Positions 7,618 to 16,967 of a stretch of DNA of 64,000 nucleotides are shown here, piece after piece (the first letter of the stretch is position 1; each line of letters starts with the position of its first letter). Position numbers and translations under genes: made by a program. Source of the DNA: Massilia sp. CF038. GTDB lineage: Bacteria; Pseudomonadota; Gammaproteobacteria; Burkholderiales; Burkholderiaceae_D. The notes under the pieces were generated by a model that was given only the letters and a program-made list of their open reading frames with translations, made no database searches and was not told the DNA's origin. The DNA is taken from assembly GCF_900129765.1 (NCBI RefSeq), contig NZ_FQWU01000003.1, positions 124,001 to 188,000 on the forward strand, in the 5' to 3' direction.

Positions 7618-8517
7618 ATGGCCGCCCGTCCCAACCCGCCCCTGATTGCCGCCCGCAGCTTCGAGGCAGCGGCCCGCCACGCCAGCTTTCTGAAAGCGGC
7701 CGACGAGCTCAATGTGACGCCCACCGCCATCAGCCATCAGGTAAAAAAACTGGAGCAATACCTGGGGCAGGCGCTGTTCGTGCGGCTCAACCGCGCGGTG
7801 CAGCTGACGGCCGAGGGGGCAGCGCTGGCAGCGACCCTGCACACCCTGTTCGCCAGCCTGGATCAGGCGCTTGATCCGCGCCGGCGCGCGGCGCGCAGCA
7901 CCATCGTGATCAGTGCCATGCCTTCGCTGGCCGGCAAGTGGCTGGCGCCGCGGCTGGGCGAGTTCGAGGCGCTCTACCCGCAGTGGCGCGTGCTGATCGA
8001 TGTGGAAGACAAGCTGGTCGACTTCAAGAGCAGCAATATCGACATGGCCTTGCGCTACGGCCCCGGCAAGTACCCGGGCTTGCATGCGCGGCGCTGGATG
8101 GGCGCGACCATCGTGCCGGTGTGCAGCCCTGCCCTGCTGCAACGTACCCGTCTACGCCAGCCTGCCGACCTGCGCCGCCATAACCTGATCCACAACACCA
8201 CGGCAGCGCGGCGCGTGCGCCCGCCCGAGTGGGAAGAGTGGCTCGCTGCCCATGGCGTGGAGGGCGTCGACGCCACGGCCGGCCCCCTGTTTACCAGCAC
8301 CTACATGGCACTGGAAGCGGCCCAGGCTGGCCATGGGGTCACGCTGGCGCCAGCCCCGCTGGTCGAACGCGACCTGGCCGATGGGCGCCTGGTCAAGCCA
8401 CTGGCGCTGGAGATGGCCAATCCCTGGTCGTTCTGGATTGTGTGCCCGCGCCAGAACCTGCAGGATGAAAAAATCAAGGCCCTGACCGCCTGGCTGCTGC
8501 AGCAAGCCAGGACCTGA
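7618..8517 (+). CDS. LysR family transcriptional regulator (GcvA-like)
   Basis: 299 residues, standard length. The N-terminal winged HTH (SFEAAARHASFLKAADELNV, then TPTAISHQVKKLEQYLG) and the block LFVRLNRAVQLTAEG are typical of the GcvA/TrpI branch. The effector domain includes MPSLAGKWLAPRLGEF and DMALRYGPGKYPGL, also characteristic of GcvA-type proteins. Probable targets are itself and the divergent degenerate MBL gene through the inverted repeat at 7558-7580. The effector is unknown. Confidence 0.92.
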   Translation: MAARPNPPLIAARSFEAAARHASFLKAADELNVTPTAISHQVKKLEQYLGQALFVRLNRAVQLTAEGAALAATLHTLFASLDQALDPRRRAARSTIVISAMPSLAGKWLAPRLGEFEALYPQWRVLIDVEDKLVDFKSSNIDMALRYGPGKYPGLHARRWMGATIVPVCSPALLQRTRLRQPADLRRHNLIHNTTAARRVRPPEWEEWLAAHGVEGVDATAGPLFTSTYMALEAAQAGHGVTLAPAPLVERDLADGRLVKPLALEMANPWSFWIVCPRQNLQDEKIKALTAWLLQQART

Positions 8518-8530
8518 GCGCCGCCCCCGC

Positions 8531-9712
8531 CTAGTGCAGTTGCTGGGGCTTGAGGACCACCTTGATGCAATCTTCCTGCTTGTGCTTGAAGATTTCGTAG
8601 GCGTGCGCCGCCTCGTCCAGCGCCATGTGGTGGCTGATGATGGCGGCCGGATCGATCTCGCCTGCCACCACGCGCTCCAGCAGCGGCTGCATGTAGCGCT
8701 GCACATGGCACTGCCCCGTGCGGATGGTGAGCGAGCGGTTCATCACGGAGCCGAACGGGATCTTGTCGCTGAAGCCGCCATACACGCCGGGTACTGACAC
8801 GACCCCGCCATTGCGGCAGCTCATCATCGCTTGGCGCAGGGCTGTCGGCCGGTCGGATTCAAGCCGCATGGCTTGCTTGATGCGGTCGTAGGCGTAAGCC
8901 ACGCCAGCGCCATGCGCTTCCATGCCAACGGCATCGATGCAGGCATCGGGGCCGCGTCCGCCCGTCATGTAGCGCAGGGCGTCGGGTACATCGACCTGGT
9001 CGAAGTTGAGCGGCTCGGCCCGCGTGAGTCGGGCCGCCAGCGCCAGCCGCTCGGGGTAATGGTCGATCGCGATGACCCGTTCAGCGCCCAGCAGGAAGGC
9101 GCTCTGGATGGCGAACTGGCCCACCGGACCGCAGCCCCACACGGCCACGGTGGCGCCGGGCTGGATGTCGCAGGCTTCGGCCGCCATGTAGCCGGTGGGC
9201 AGAATATCGGACAGGAACAAGACTTTGTCGTCCGGCAGATCGGGCGGCACCACCAGCGGGCCCACATCGGCGTACGGCACACGCGCGTACTCGGCCTGCC
9301 CGCCCGCGTAGCCGCCGGTCAGGTGCGAATAGCCAAAAATGCCGCCCGTGCTGTGGCCCCACATGGCTTCGGCCAGATGGGCGTTGGGGTTGGAGTTTTC
9401 GCACACGGAAAACAGCTTCTGCTCGCAGAAGAAGCAGCGCCCGCATGCAATGGGGAACGGGACCACGACCCGGTCGCCCACCTTGAGGCGCTTGACGCCG
9501 GCCCCTGTTTCCACCACCTCGCCCATGAATTCGTGACCCAGAATGTCGCCCTGCTCCATGGTGGGCACAAAGCCGTTATACAGGTGCAGATCGGAGCCGC
9601 AGATGGCGGTGGAGGTAATGCGTACGATGGCGTCACCGGGATTGAGAATGGTGGGGTCGGGCACCTGGTCGACCCGCACATCCCTGGCGCCATGCCAGAC
9701 TGCCGCTCTCAT
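8531..9712 (-). CDS. Zinc-dependent alcohol dehydrogenase family protein
   Basis: 393 residues, medium-chain dehydrogenase. Catalytic zinc ligands are in TAICGSDLH (Cys38) and GHEFMGEV (His60, Glu61); the structural zinc loop has four cysteines in [16 protein letters not shown] (90, 93, 96, 104). The Rossmann motif [13 protein letters not shown] follows, then [11 protein letters not shown] for the NAD(P) site. This is the formaldehyde-dehydrogenase-like/threonine-dehydrogenase-like branch; the substrate is not defined. Its ATG overlaps the stop of the upstream SRPBCC gene (ATGA at 9709-9712), so the two are translationally coupled and probably work together. Confidence 0.9.
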   Translation of the reverse strand: MRAAVWHGARDVRVDQVPDPTILNPGDAIVRITSTAICGSDLHLYNGFVPTMEQGDILGHEFMGEVVETGAGVKRLKVGDRVVVPFPIACGRCFFCEQKLFSVCENSNPNAHLAEAMWGHSTGGIFGYSHLTGGYAGGQAEYARVPYADVGPLVVPPDLPDDKVLFLSDILPTGYMAAEACDIQPGATVAVWGCGPVGQFAIQSAFLLGAERVIAIDHYPERLALAARLTRAEPLNFDQVDVPDALRYMTGGRGPDACIDAVGMEAHGAGVAYAYDRIKQAMRLESDRPTALRQAMMSCRNGGVVSVPGVYGGFSDKIPFGSVMNRSLTIRTGQCHVQRYMQPLLERVVAGEIDPAAIISHHMALDEAAHAYEIFKHKQEDCIKVVLKPQQLH

Positions 9713-10737
9713 GGTTCGACTCCTTTGCGAAACAGGCTGGCCTTGAAGGTACGCTTGCCTTCCGGCTGGCCTTTGGTGGTGGCGATTTCGCCGGTTTCAA
9801 TGAGTTGCTTGAAGCGGCGCAGATCCGCGCGCACCTGCACCAGCGGCTCTTCGCCGAACAGGCGTGCAATCAGCGCACCGGCGCGCCCTGCGGGGGGCCG
9901 GTAGCGCAGGTCGACCGCGAGCAGGGTGCCCTGCCCGCCCGGCCCCGCGTCAAAGCGGACTGTGCCTGCATTGTCGACGTCGGCACCTGGCACCGACTGC
10001 CAGGCCAGCAAGGCGCCCGGCTCGTCCTGGGTGATGTCGGCTTCCCACTCGACCCGGGTACCGGCCGGGCCGCGCGCGCACCAGTGCGAACGGCGCGCAT
10101 CGAGCACGGTGACCGATTCCAGGTGCTGCATGAAGCTGGGCAGGCGCTCCAGCTCGCGCCAGAAGGCGTAGCAGGTCTGCGGGGTCTGGTTGATGTGCAG
10201 GGTTTCGCGCACCTCCAGCGTGCCGCCCGCGCCAGCCAACGCCTGATGCGAAGGCGTCAGCCGCGGCGGATTGCCGGCGCGCAGATCGAGCGCGGACAAG
10301 GCGCCCAGCGCCAGCGTGGTGGAGACCAGACGGCGCCGGTCGCTGGCCGGGTGCAAGGCCGCCACGCCCAGCAGGCTCAGGTCCATGGCGTCGCCCGCCA
10401 CGCGCACCCAGCGCCATGCTTGATTGTCGGGCTGGCGCAGCAAGCCCACGCCGCTGGCGATTTCGCGCAGGCCCAGAGCACGCATGAGCAGCGGCCACTC
10501 GGGCAAGCCGGCCGTGCGTGCCACGGCGCGCGGTGCCAGCAGGCTGGCCACGCCGAGGCCGACGCTGATCCAGCCCAGCGCCAGGCCTAGCTGCTGCTCG
10601 CGCGGTGCCGCGCGGCCCGGCCGCGGCGCCTGCGTGGAAGGACCGGCTGCTTCAGTTGCCGGGGGGGCGGCATCGGCCGCGTGCCAGGGGCCGGGCCGGA
10701 CTTGCCGGGCCGCCAGATGTTCGCCAGCTTGGTTCAT
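9709..10737 (-). CDS. SRPBCC (START-like) domain protein with hydrophobic N-terminal region
   Basis: 342 residues from 10737, chosen for the strong AGGAGG just upstream; the longer frame to 10902 has no such signal. Residues about 50-150 form hydrophobic helices ([27 protein letters not shown]), possibly membrane-embedded. Residues about 165-310 form an SRPBCC/cyclase-dehydrase-like domain ([54 protein letters not shown]), which binds hydrophobic ligands. The C-terminal [12 protein letters not shown] is typical of this subfamily. It precedes and overlaps the zinc dehydrogenase gene. Confidence 0.8.
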   Translation of the reverse strand: MNQAGEHLAARQVRPGPWHAADAAPPATEAAGPSTQAPRPGRAAPREQQLGLALGWISVGLGVASLLAPRAVARTAGLPEWPLLMRALGLREIASGVGLLRQPDNQAWRWVRVAGDAMDLSLLGVAALHPASDRRRLVSTTLALGALSALDLRAGNPPRLTPSHQALAGAGGTLEVRETLHINQTPQTCYAFWRELERLPSFMQHLESVTVLDARRSHWCARGPAGTRVEWEADITQDEPGALLAWQSVPGADVDNAGTVRFDAGPGGQGTLLAVDLRYRPPAGRAGALIARLFGEEPLVQVRADLRRFKQLIETGEIATTKGQPEGKRTFKASLFRKGVEP

Positions 10738-11008
10738 CACACCTCCTGCACACAAAATAGGGATGCAATTTAGTCCCTGCGGCAGGCCGCATGTTCCCGT
10801 CAAGACGCAATATTCACGATCCGAGCGCCGCCACTTTGCGCGCGCACAAACGAAATCAGCTTGCGGCACAAATACGACGGGCAGGCGCTGGCGTACGCGC
10901 ACGTCATCAATAATGTTGCTTTTTAGCCAGCATTCATGTCACTATGCTAGCTTGGCGGCGGCCTTCGGGCGCGCCCATTTTCAGAGACGACATCACAAGG
11001 ACTACGAC

Positions 11009-13789
11009 ATGCCGCGCAACGCACACAAGCTGACCCTCACCGCCGCCGTGGTATCCGGCGCCATTTTGCTGGGCGCGGGCATCAGCGGCTGCAACCGCTC
11101 GCAGTCGGCCGACACGCTGGTGGCCGAAGCGAAGGCGTATCAGCAAAAAGGCGACAACAAATCGGCCCTGATCCAGCTCAAGAACGCTGCGGCCAAGAGC
11201 CCGGAAGACGCTGCGATCCGCCTGGCGCTGGCGCAGCTGTACATCGATACCGGCGACGCCGTATCGGCCGAGAAAGAATTCCGCAAGGCGGGCACGCTGG
11301 GGGCCACCCCGGCCCAGCACTTGCCAGGCCTGGCCCAGGCACTGCTGGCCCAGGGCCAGTACAAGAAAGTGATTGAAGAAACCGAAGCCGGCGTCGCCAG
11401 CGCCGATCCGACCCTGCTGGTGTCGCGCGGCAATGCTTACCTGGCGCTGGAACAGAAAGACCTGGCCCTGGCCAGCTTCGACAAGGTGCTCGCGGCCCAG
11501 CCCAACAGTGGCGCGGCCCTGCTGGGCAAGGCCGGACTGGCGTTTGCCAACAATGACATGGAAGGCGGCCAGCGTCTGGCCGAAGAAGCGACCCAGAAAG
11601 ACCCCAAGAATCCGGACGTCTGGATGTACCAAGGCATGCTGGCCGGCCGCATGGGCAAGCCGGACGTGGCCCTGGCCGCCTACGACAAGGTGCTGGCGAT
11701 CAAGCCCGATCACCGCAGCGCCCACATTGAAAAGGCGTACCTGGAAATCGGCATGGGCAAGTTCGATGCCGCCAAGGCCGACGTCGAGGTGGCGCGCAAG
11801 GCCAACCCCGGCAGCCTGATCGTGACCTACACCCAGGCGCTGCTCGACTTCACCCAGGGCAAAAATGAAGTGGCAATGGAATCGGTGCAGAAAGTCTTGC
11901 GCGGCGCCCCGGAACACATGCCCAGCATCTTGCTGGCCGGCGCCATCCATCTGAACCTGGGCCAGCTGGAACAGGCAGAACAGAACCTCAAGAAGTACCT
12001 GGAAAAATACCCCAACACCCTGTATGCGCGCAAACTGCTGGCCACGGCCCAGTTGCGCGCCGCCCATCCAAGCGAAGCCGCTGCCACCTTGGCGCCCGCG
12101 CTCAAGGACCCGTCCGAAGACGCCCAGCTGCTGGCGCTGGCCGGCGAATCGTTCATGCAGGCGCGCGACTACGACAAGGCCGCCGAATATTTTGAAAAGG
12201 CCTCCGGACTGTCGCCCAAGTCGGCGGCGCTGCGCACCTCGCTGGGTTTGAGCAAAGTGGGCCAGGGCGACAAGGAACAGGGCCTGGCCGACATGGAACA
12301 GGCGGCCGCGCTTGATCCGAAGTCGCAGCAGGCCGGCATTGCGCTGGTCCGCACCGCGCTTGGTCTGAAGCAATACGACAAGGCGCTCAAGGCAGTGCAG
12401 GCGCTGGAACAGCAGCAGCCCGACAACGCCATCGTGCAAAACCTGAAAGGCGGGGTGTACCTGGCCAAGAGCGATACGGCCTCGGCCCGCGCCGCCTTCA
12501 TGAAGTCGGCCCAGCTGCAGCCGAACTACTTCCCGTCGGTGGCCAACCTGGCCCAGCTTGACCTGAGCGAGCAAAAGCCGGCCGATGCCAAAAAGCGCCT
12601 GGAAGCCTTCCTCACGCTCGACAAAAAACATATTGGCGCCATGACGGCGCTGGCTGAACTGGCCATGATGCAAGGTCAGAAGGCCGAGGCCACCACCTGG
12701 CTCGAACGCGCCAGCAATGAAAATCCGGAGGTGCCGGAAGCGGCCATGCGCCTGTCCACCCAATACCTGAAGACCGGCGAGAAGGCCAAGGCGCTGACCC
12801 TGGTGCGCAAGCTGCAGACGGCCAATCCGACCAACCCGGACCTGATTGATCACCTGGGCCAGGCCCAGATCGCCAACAACGATGCCACCGGCGCCCTGGA
12901 GTCGTACAGCAAGCTGGTGGCCATTGTGCCGAAGTCGGCCAAGGCCCATCTGCGTCTGGCCTCGGTGCAAACCCTGCTCAAGAACGAAACCGCCGCTGCC
13001 GAATCCATCAAGCACGCGCTGGCGCTGGAACCGAACAGCGTGCAGGCACGGTTGGCCGAGATCGATCAGATGTTGCGCAAAGGGAAAAGCGATGATGCCC
13101 TGAGCGCGGCCCGCAAACTGCAGAAGGACAATCCGAACTCGCCAGTGGCGTTCCTGATTGAAGGCGACATCCTGCTGTCCCAGAAAAAGCCGGAACCGGC
13201 AGCGCGCGCCTACGAACAAGCGTACAACCTGGGCAAGTCGGCCCAGCTGCTGGTCAAGCTGGCCGCCACCCAGCGCATGCTGGGCAAGAACCGGGAAGCC
13301 GATGCGCGCCTCGCTGCATTCTTGAAGGACAACCCGGGTGAGCCCTTGGCCGCGATGTACTCGGCTGAATCAATGATGTCGGCCAAGCAGTTCAAGTCAG
13401 CCATTGCCCAGTTCGAAACCATCCTCAAGCGCTATCCGGACAATGTGGTCGCGCTCAACAATCTCGCCTTTGCTTACCAGCAAGATAAAGACGCGCGTGC
13501 CCTGGCCACCGCTGAAAAAGCCTTCAAGCTGGCACCGCAAAATCCGGCTGTGGCCGACACCCTGGCCTGGATCCTGATTGAACAGGGCGACACCAAGCGC
13601 GCCATTCCTGTTTTGGAACAAGCATTGTCCCGTGCGCCAGATGCGAACGATCTTCGTTACCATCTGGCATTTGGTTTACACAAAGCAGGGGACAAGGCGA
13701 AGGCACGCAAGGAAGTCGAAAAAGCATTGGCTAGCGGCAAGGATTTCCCGCTGGCCGATGACGCGCGCGCCCTCTTGAAACAACTGTAG
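11009..13789 (+). CDS. prsT: PrsT, XrtA/PEP-CTERM system TPR-repeat lipoprotein
   Basis: 926 residues from ATG 11009, with AAGGA upstream and a lipoprotein signal: hydrophobic 8-24 then lipobox ISGC with Cys28. The longer upstream frame is discarded. The rest is a long array of tetratricopeptide repeats, for example KSALIQLKNAAAKSPEDAAI, and near the end NVVALNNLAFAYQQ. Length and architecture match PrsT (TIGR02917), the TPR member of the PEP-CTERM regulatory/assembly set with PrsK and PrsR. It is probably anchored to a membrane facing the periplasm and scaffolds polysaccharide or protein export. In this window it stands about 40 kb from prsK/prsR and is not in their operon. Confidence 0.93.
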   Translation: MPRNAHKLTLTAAVVSGAILLGAGISGCNRSQSADTLVAEAKAYQQKGDNKSALIQLKNAAAKSPEDAAIRLALAQLYIDTGDAVSAEKEFRKAGTLGATPAQHLPGLAQALLAQGQYKKVIEETEAGVASADPTLLVSRGNAYLALEQKDLALASFDKVLAAQPNSGAALLGKAGLAFANNDMEGGQRLAEEATQKDPKNPDVWMYQGMLAGRMGKPDVALAAYDKVLAIKPDHRSAHIEKAYLEIGMGKFDAAKADVEVARKANPGSLIVTYTQALLDFTQGKNEVAMESVQKVLRGAPEHMPSILLAGAIHLNLGQLEQAEQNLKKYLEKYPNTLYARKLLATAQLRAAHPSEAAATLAPALKDPSEDAQLLALAGESFMQARDYDKAAEYFEKASGLSPKSAALRTSLGLSKVGQGDKEQGLADMEQAAALDPKSQQAGIALVRTALGLKQYDKALKAVQALEQQQPDNAIVQNLKGGVYLAKSDTASARAAFMKSAQLQPNYFPSVANLAQLDLSEQKPADAKKRLEAFLTLDKKHIGAMTALAELAMMQGQKAEATTWLERASNENPEVPEAAMRLSTQYLKTGEKAKALTLVRKLQTANPTNPDLIDHLGQAQIANNDATGALESYSKLVAIVPKSAKAHLRLASVQTLLKNETAAAESIKHALALEPNSVQARLAEIDQMLRKGKSDDALSAARKLQKDNPNSPVAFLIEGDILLSQKKPEPAARAYEQAYNLGKSAQLLVKLAATQRMLGKNREADARLAAFLKDNPGEPLAAMYSAESMMSAKQFKSAIAQFETILKRYPDNVVALNNLAFAYQQDKDARALATAEKAFKLAPQNPAVADTLAWILIEQGDTKRAIPVLEQALSRAPDANDLRYHLAFGLHKAGDKAKARKEVEKALASGKDFPLADDARALLKQL

Positions 13790-13979
13790 GACAGCGCTGG
13801 TCACGCCGCGCGGTGCAAGCTGCGCGGGTGATGAGATTCCATTGATGCACCAGTTTTACGGCTGAGTTCGTGCGCCGTGCTTTTCGCAAGGAAGTAGGTT
13901 ATTCTTTGCAAAATGCTACGTGGTTGGATACGAACAAGAACAATAGCCCGCCCTTAAACTTGCGCACTGGAATAACATC

Positions 13980-14798
13980 ATGCTGTTATTTGACAGGCTG
14001 TTCGGCAAGCGTGACATCCTCATCCCCTACTTCGATTTCAGCAAGGTACTGCGCGGAAATATGGAGTCCTTCATTCTGAAGGAAATCTATCGTCTGCGTT
14101 ACGAGGTGTACTGCCTCGAATGTGCCTATCTGGAAGCGAAGGATTTCGACGAAGGTCTGGAAACCGACGAGTTCGACGATTGCTCGATTCACTTTGCCGC
14201 GTACACGCTCGACCGCAACATCGTCGGCACAGTGCGGCTGGTGATGCCACCGGAAGGCCAGGATTATCCCTTCCAGGGGCATTGCAAAGTATTCGACGAC
14301 TTCACGTTTCCAGCCCATGCCCAGGCGGGGGAAATTTCCCGCCTGGTCGTCAGGAAAACCTTCCGCCGCCGCCGCGGCGATTCGATGGAAGGCATCTCCA
14401 AAGACTTTGTGGAAAAAGGCACCACAGCCAGCATCAAACCGCCAGCGGCGTCGCACGATAAGCGCGGCAACAGTCCGCTGTTATTGCTGGGTATGTACCG
14501 GGAAATGTACCGCCACAGCCGCGCCAACGGAATTCGATTCTGGTACGCGGCGATGGAGCGGTCACTGGCGCGTTCGCTCGAGAAGATGGGGTTCAAGTTT
14601 CTGCCGATTGGTCCGCAGGTTGATTATTACGGACCGGTCACGCCGCACATGGTGGACCTCAACGATCTGAACGATCGACTCCAGAAGGACAATAAATTCC
14701 TGGCCGCGTGGTTCAACGATGAGCCGATTCCGATCTGGGTAATGATTCGTACCCTGGCCGGCAACGTGCTCGTCAAGCGCACCAAACGCAAACAGTAA
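13980..14798 (+). CDS. PEP-CTERM/exosortase system-associated acyltransferase, copy 1
   Basis: 272 residues. It has a GNAT-like fold of the autoinducer-synthase/TIGR03694 type: an early block IYRLRYEVYCLECAYLEA, then FDDCSIHFAAYTLDRNIVGT, then VRLV, GEISRLVVRKTFRRRRGDS and LLLLGMYREMYRHSRANGIR. The same blocks, in the same order, occur in the next gene, so the two are tandem paralogs 27 bases apart. The expected role is transfer of an acyl group from a carrier to a sugar, lipid or protein in the exosortase pathway; the acceptor is not known. It follows prsT by 190 bases, in which no sigma-54 site was found. Confidence 0.88.
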   Translation: MLLFDRLFGKRDILIPYFDFSKVLRGNMESFILKEIYRLRYEVYCLECAYLEAKDFDEGLETDEFDDCSIHFAAYTLDRNIVGTVRLVMPPEGQDYPFQGHCKVFDDFTFPAHAQAGEISRLVVRKTFRRRRGDSMEGISKDFVEKGTTASIKPPAASHDKRGNSPLLLLGMYREMYRHSRANGIRFWYAAMERSLARSLEKMGFKFLPIGPQVDYYGPVTPHMVDLNDLNDRLQKDNKFLAAWFNDEPIPIWVMIRTLAGNVLVKRTKRKQ

Positions 14799-14825
14799 GG
14801 TGCGCATTGGACGAAGAGTGTATGA

Positions 14826-15686
14826 ATGGAATACGTATTTCCCGCCCTTGACTACAAAGCGTTTTTGTCCCGAGCCGAATTCGGCTCTCATGAAGAAACT
14901 GTTGACCACGTCAACCGCCAGATTTTCCGCTCCTACCAGGGGCAGAAACCAGGCGAAGTGCCGCATGAATTGTTCAAGCTGCGCTATGACGTGTATTGCA
15001 TCGAACGGGCCTTTCTGAATGCCGACGATGCGGTCGATGGCATGGAGTTCGACGACTTCGATGATCGTTCGACCCATTTCGCCGCGTTCACGATGGATGA
15101 GACACTGATCGGGACAGTGCGTCTTGTCACGCCCCGTCCGCTGCAGCCGTTTCCGTTCCAGCTCCACTGCACCACCTTCCCGGATTTCCGCATGCCCACG
15201 CACCACCAGTGCGGCGAGATTTCGCGCCTGGCGGTCAAGCGCACGCACCGCCGCCGGCGTGCCGACAGCGTGCTCGGCATTCCCGGCTTTTCGCCGCTGC
15301 GCGCGCAGCCGCTGGTCCTCAACCCGGACCTGGAACGGCGCAGCAGCAATTCGCCGATGCTGCTGCTGGGGATGTACCGCGAGATGTACCGGCACAGCCG
15401 CGCCAAGGGGATCCGCTACTGGTTTGCCGCGATGGAGCGTTCGCTCGCCTATTCGCTGGAAAAGATGGGATTCCGCTTCCGCGCCATTGGCCCGGTCTCG
15501 GATTACTACGGCGAAGTGACGCCTTATCTGCTGGACCTGGGCGCGCTGGCGCCCGAGCTGGCCGCCAGCAATCCCCCGCTCGGGGCCTGGATGGAAGAAA
15601 AGCCGCTGGTGTTTGCCAAGCCGCGCAGCAAACACGTGCGGGTCAGGACGGGCGCGCCCAAGGGCTTACTTGCTGATATCGATTAA
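14826..15686 (+). CDS. PEP-CTERM/exosortase system-associated acyltransferase, copy 2
   Basis: 286 residues, paralog of the preceding gene: LFKLRYDVYCIERAFLNADD, FDDRSTHFAAFTMDETLIGT, GEISRLAVKRTHRRRRADS and LLLGMYREMYRHSRAKGIR are aligned counterparts. It has an extra N-terminal extension (about 25 residues) and a different C-terminus, so the pair has probably specialised for different acceptors or acyl groups. Its last 21 bases overlap the convergent ThiF-like gene. Confidence 0.88.
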   Translation: MEYVFPALDYKAFLSRAEFGSHEETVDHVNRQIFRSYQGQKPGEVPHELFKLRYDVYCIERAFLNADDAVDGMEFDDFDDRSTHFAAFTMDETLIGTVRLVTPRPLQPFPFQLHCTTFPDFRMPTHHQCGEISRLAVKRTHRRRRADSVLGIPGFSPLRAQPLVLNPDLERRSSNSPMLLLGMYREMYRHSRAKGIRYWFAAMERSLAYSLEKMGFRFRAIGPVSDYYGEVTPYLLDLGALAPELAASNPPLGAWMEEKPLVFAKPRSKHVRVRTGAPKGLLADID

Positions 15687-16496
15687 TTTGGTGACGTGGT
15701 TGCGGAAACTGTGCGCCACCATCTGCGGCGAGGCCGGCACCGGCATGCCAGCCAGTAAGTCGTGCATCATCGACACGGCCAGCGCCGCCACCGTGAAGCT
15801 GCCCACCGAAATTTGCGAGGCCGGGCAGGGCCGCCCATCTTCCATGATGGTCAGCGCCTTGGCCACCTGCTCGACCACCTGGCGGTCGAGGTGGGCGCCA
15901 ATGCGGCCCATGATCTTGCCGAACACGGCCGCATAACTGGCATCGCCCTCGCTGCTGGCCAGCGCAATATCGTTCTGAATGATCTGCGCCAGCGAGGCCT
16001 TGGAGTCGGCCGGGAAATACAGCACGCCCGCGCCAAAGCCGATCGACAGCGCCGTAAACACCCCCTTGCCCTGGGCCTGGGCCGTGGTGTGCAGGGCAAG
16101 AATCGCTTCCAGATCCAGAAAATCGATGGTGTCGAAAATAATGTCCACCTGGGTCACCAGGGCCACCGCATTGGTTTGATCGAGATTGGCTTGCACCGCC
16201 TCGACCTGGGCTTGCGGATTGATGCGCAAGATGTGCTTCTTCAGGGCCTGGACCTTGGGCGTGCCGATATCGTCGAAATCGTAGAACTGGCGGTTCAGAT
16301 TGTGGGCATCGACCGTGTCACCGTCAATCAGTACAAAATGCTGGAACCCCATGCGCGTGGCGGCAATGGCAGTCGAGGCGCCCAGCCCGCAGCCCGCGAT
16401 CAGGAGCCGGGTTTCCCGGATCTTGCTCTGGGTGGTGGCATCAACATAACCAGTATTGCGGGTGACAAAGGTATCGTAATTGAACGCTGCGCTCAT
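15666..16496 (-). CDS. ThiF/MoeB-like E1 adenylyltransferase
   Basis: 276 residues from 16496, chosen for GAGGA upstream; the longer frame to 16583 lacks a signal. The nucleotide site is clear: LLIAGCGLGAS (about 32-41), the acidic residues in VLIDGDTVDAHNLNRQ (55-70, with the conserved Arg69) and Lys81 in GTPKVQALK. No CxxC zinc knuckles and no obvious catalytic cysteine in the usual crossover region are seen. It is therefore a stand-alone, probably non-thiolating member that adenylates a C-terminus or small substrate. The C-terminal 80 residues (GRPCPASQISVGSFTVAALAV) are unlike MoeB. Partner unknown; it sits between exosortase-associated genes but on the opposite strand. Confidence 0.8.
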   Translation of the reverse strand: MSAAFNYDTFVTRNTGYVDATTQSKIRETRLLIAGCGLGASTAIAATRMGFQHFVLIDGDTVDAHNLNRQFYDFDDIGTPKVQALKKHILRINPQAQVEAVQANLDQTNAVALVTQVDIIFDTIDFLDLEAILALHTTAQAQGKGVFTALSIGFGAGVLYFPADSKASLAQIIQNDIALASSEGDASYAAVFGKIMGRIGAHLDRQVVEQVAKALTIMEDGRPCPASQISVGSFTVAALAVSMMHDLLAGMPVPASPQMVAHSFRNHVTKLIDISK

Positions 16497-16667
16497 GATG
16501 GTCCTCGCTTGGTGGAAGGGTTTGCCAGCTGTGCCTGCTCGAGCATAGTAGAACAAAATGGGCCGCCGCGCGATTGCAAACATGACATCACTTTCCGCTG
16601 TCGGCGTTTCTTACACCTCCTACCCGGTGTATGCGAGAGGAATGTAGGCATAGTCTTACTAAATAGA

Positions 16668-16699
16668 GGAAAACGACAATTTTCCATTCTAGCTGGAAA
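16668..16699. promoter_or_regulatory. Clustered inverted repeats, possible activator site
   Basis: GGAAAA (16668-16673) is followed by TTTTCC (16680-16685), which overlaps a second pair TTTCCA (16681-16686) and TGGAAA (16694-16699). They lie about 200 bases upstream of the sigma-54 promoter, a common distance for enhancer-binding-protein sites. PrsR binding is inference only. Confidence 0.3.
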
Positions 16700-16891
16700 G
16701 TTAAACGTGCCGCCTCTTGCCATTTTCATTGCATTTATTTACACACTGCAAGTTCTAGATAACTGCACAGAAAGCAATGTCGAATTTTCTTACAGGACTT
16801 GTCTTTATTGCAAAATAGCATCCATGGAAAATGCCGGGAAAAATCCATCCCTCCTATGAGATTGCGCAATATGCGCGTTGCATAGGCCATC

Positions 16892-16907
16892 TGGCACGGG
16901 GTTTGCT
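16892..16907 (+). promoter_or_regulatory. Sigma-54 promoter of the PEP-CTERM protein gene
   Basis: TGGCACGGGGTTTGCT matches the sigma-54 consensus TGGCACG-N4-TTGCW at every fixed position, with the required 10 bases between GG and GC. Transcription would begin near 16918, leaving a leader of about 50 bases before ATG 16968. Confidence 0.88.
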
Positions 16908-16967
16908 TACAAGGAGGGAACGCTACATAAACAACTCAGCGCCTTCAACGAATCGGAGAGTAATAAT

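Larger units (their letters stand above)
16497..16967. other. 471-base intergenic region, AT-rich, with a sigma-54 promoter
   Basis: No gene is seen. The left part has inverted repeats built on GGAAAA/TTTTCC (16668-16699). The right end holds a near-perfect sigma-54 promoter (16892-16907) and the 5' leader of the PEP-CTERM gene. Just before it is the palindrome ATTGCGCAAT (16861-16870). Confidence 0.7.

Noticed and set aside
10934-13219. A 761-codon open frame antisense to prsT
   Set aside because: Shadow of the TPR repeats; no start signal or domain.
13790-13979. Sigma-54 promoter before the first acyltransferase
   Set aside because: TAGGTTATTCTTTGCA looks close but GG and GC are 9 apart, not 10.
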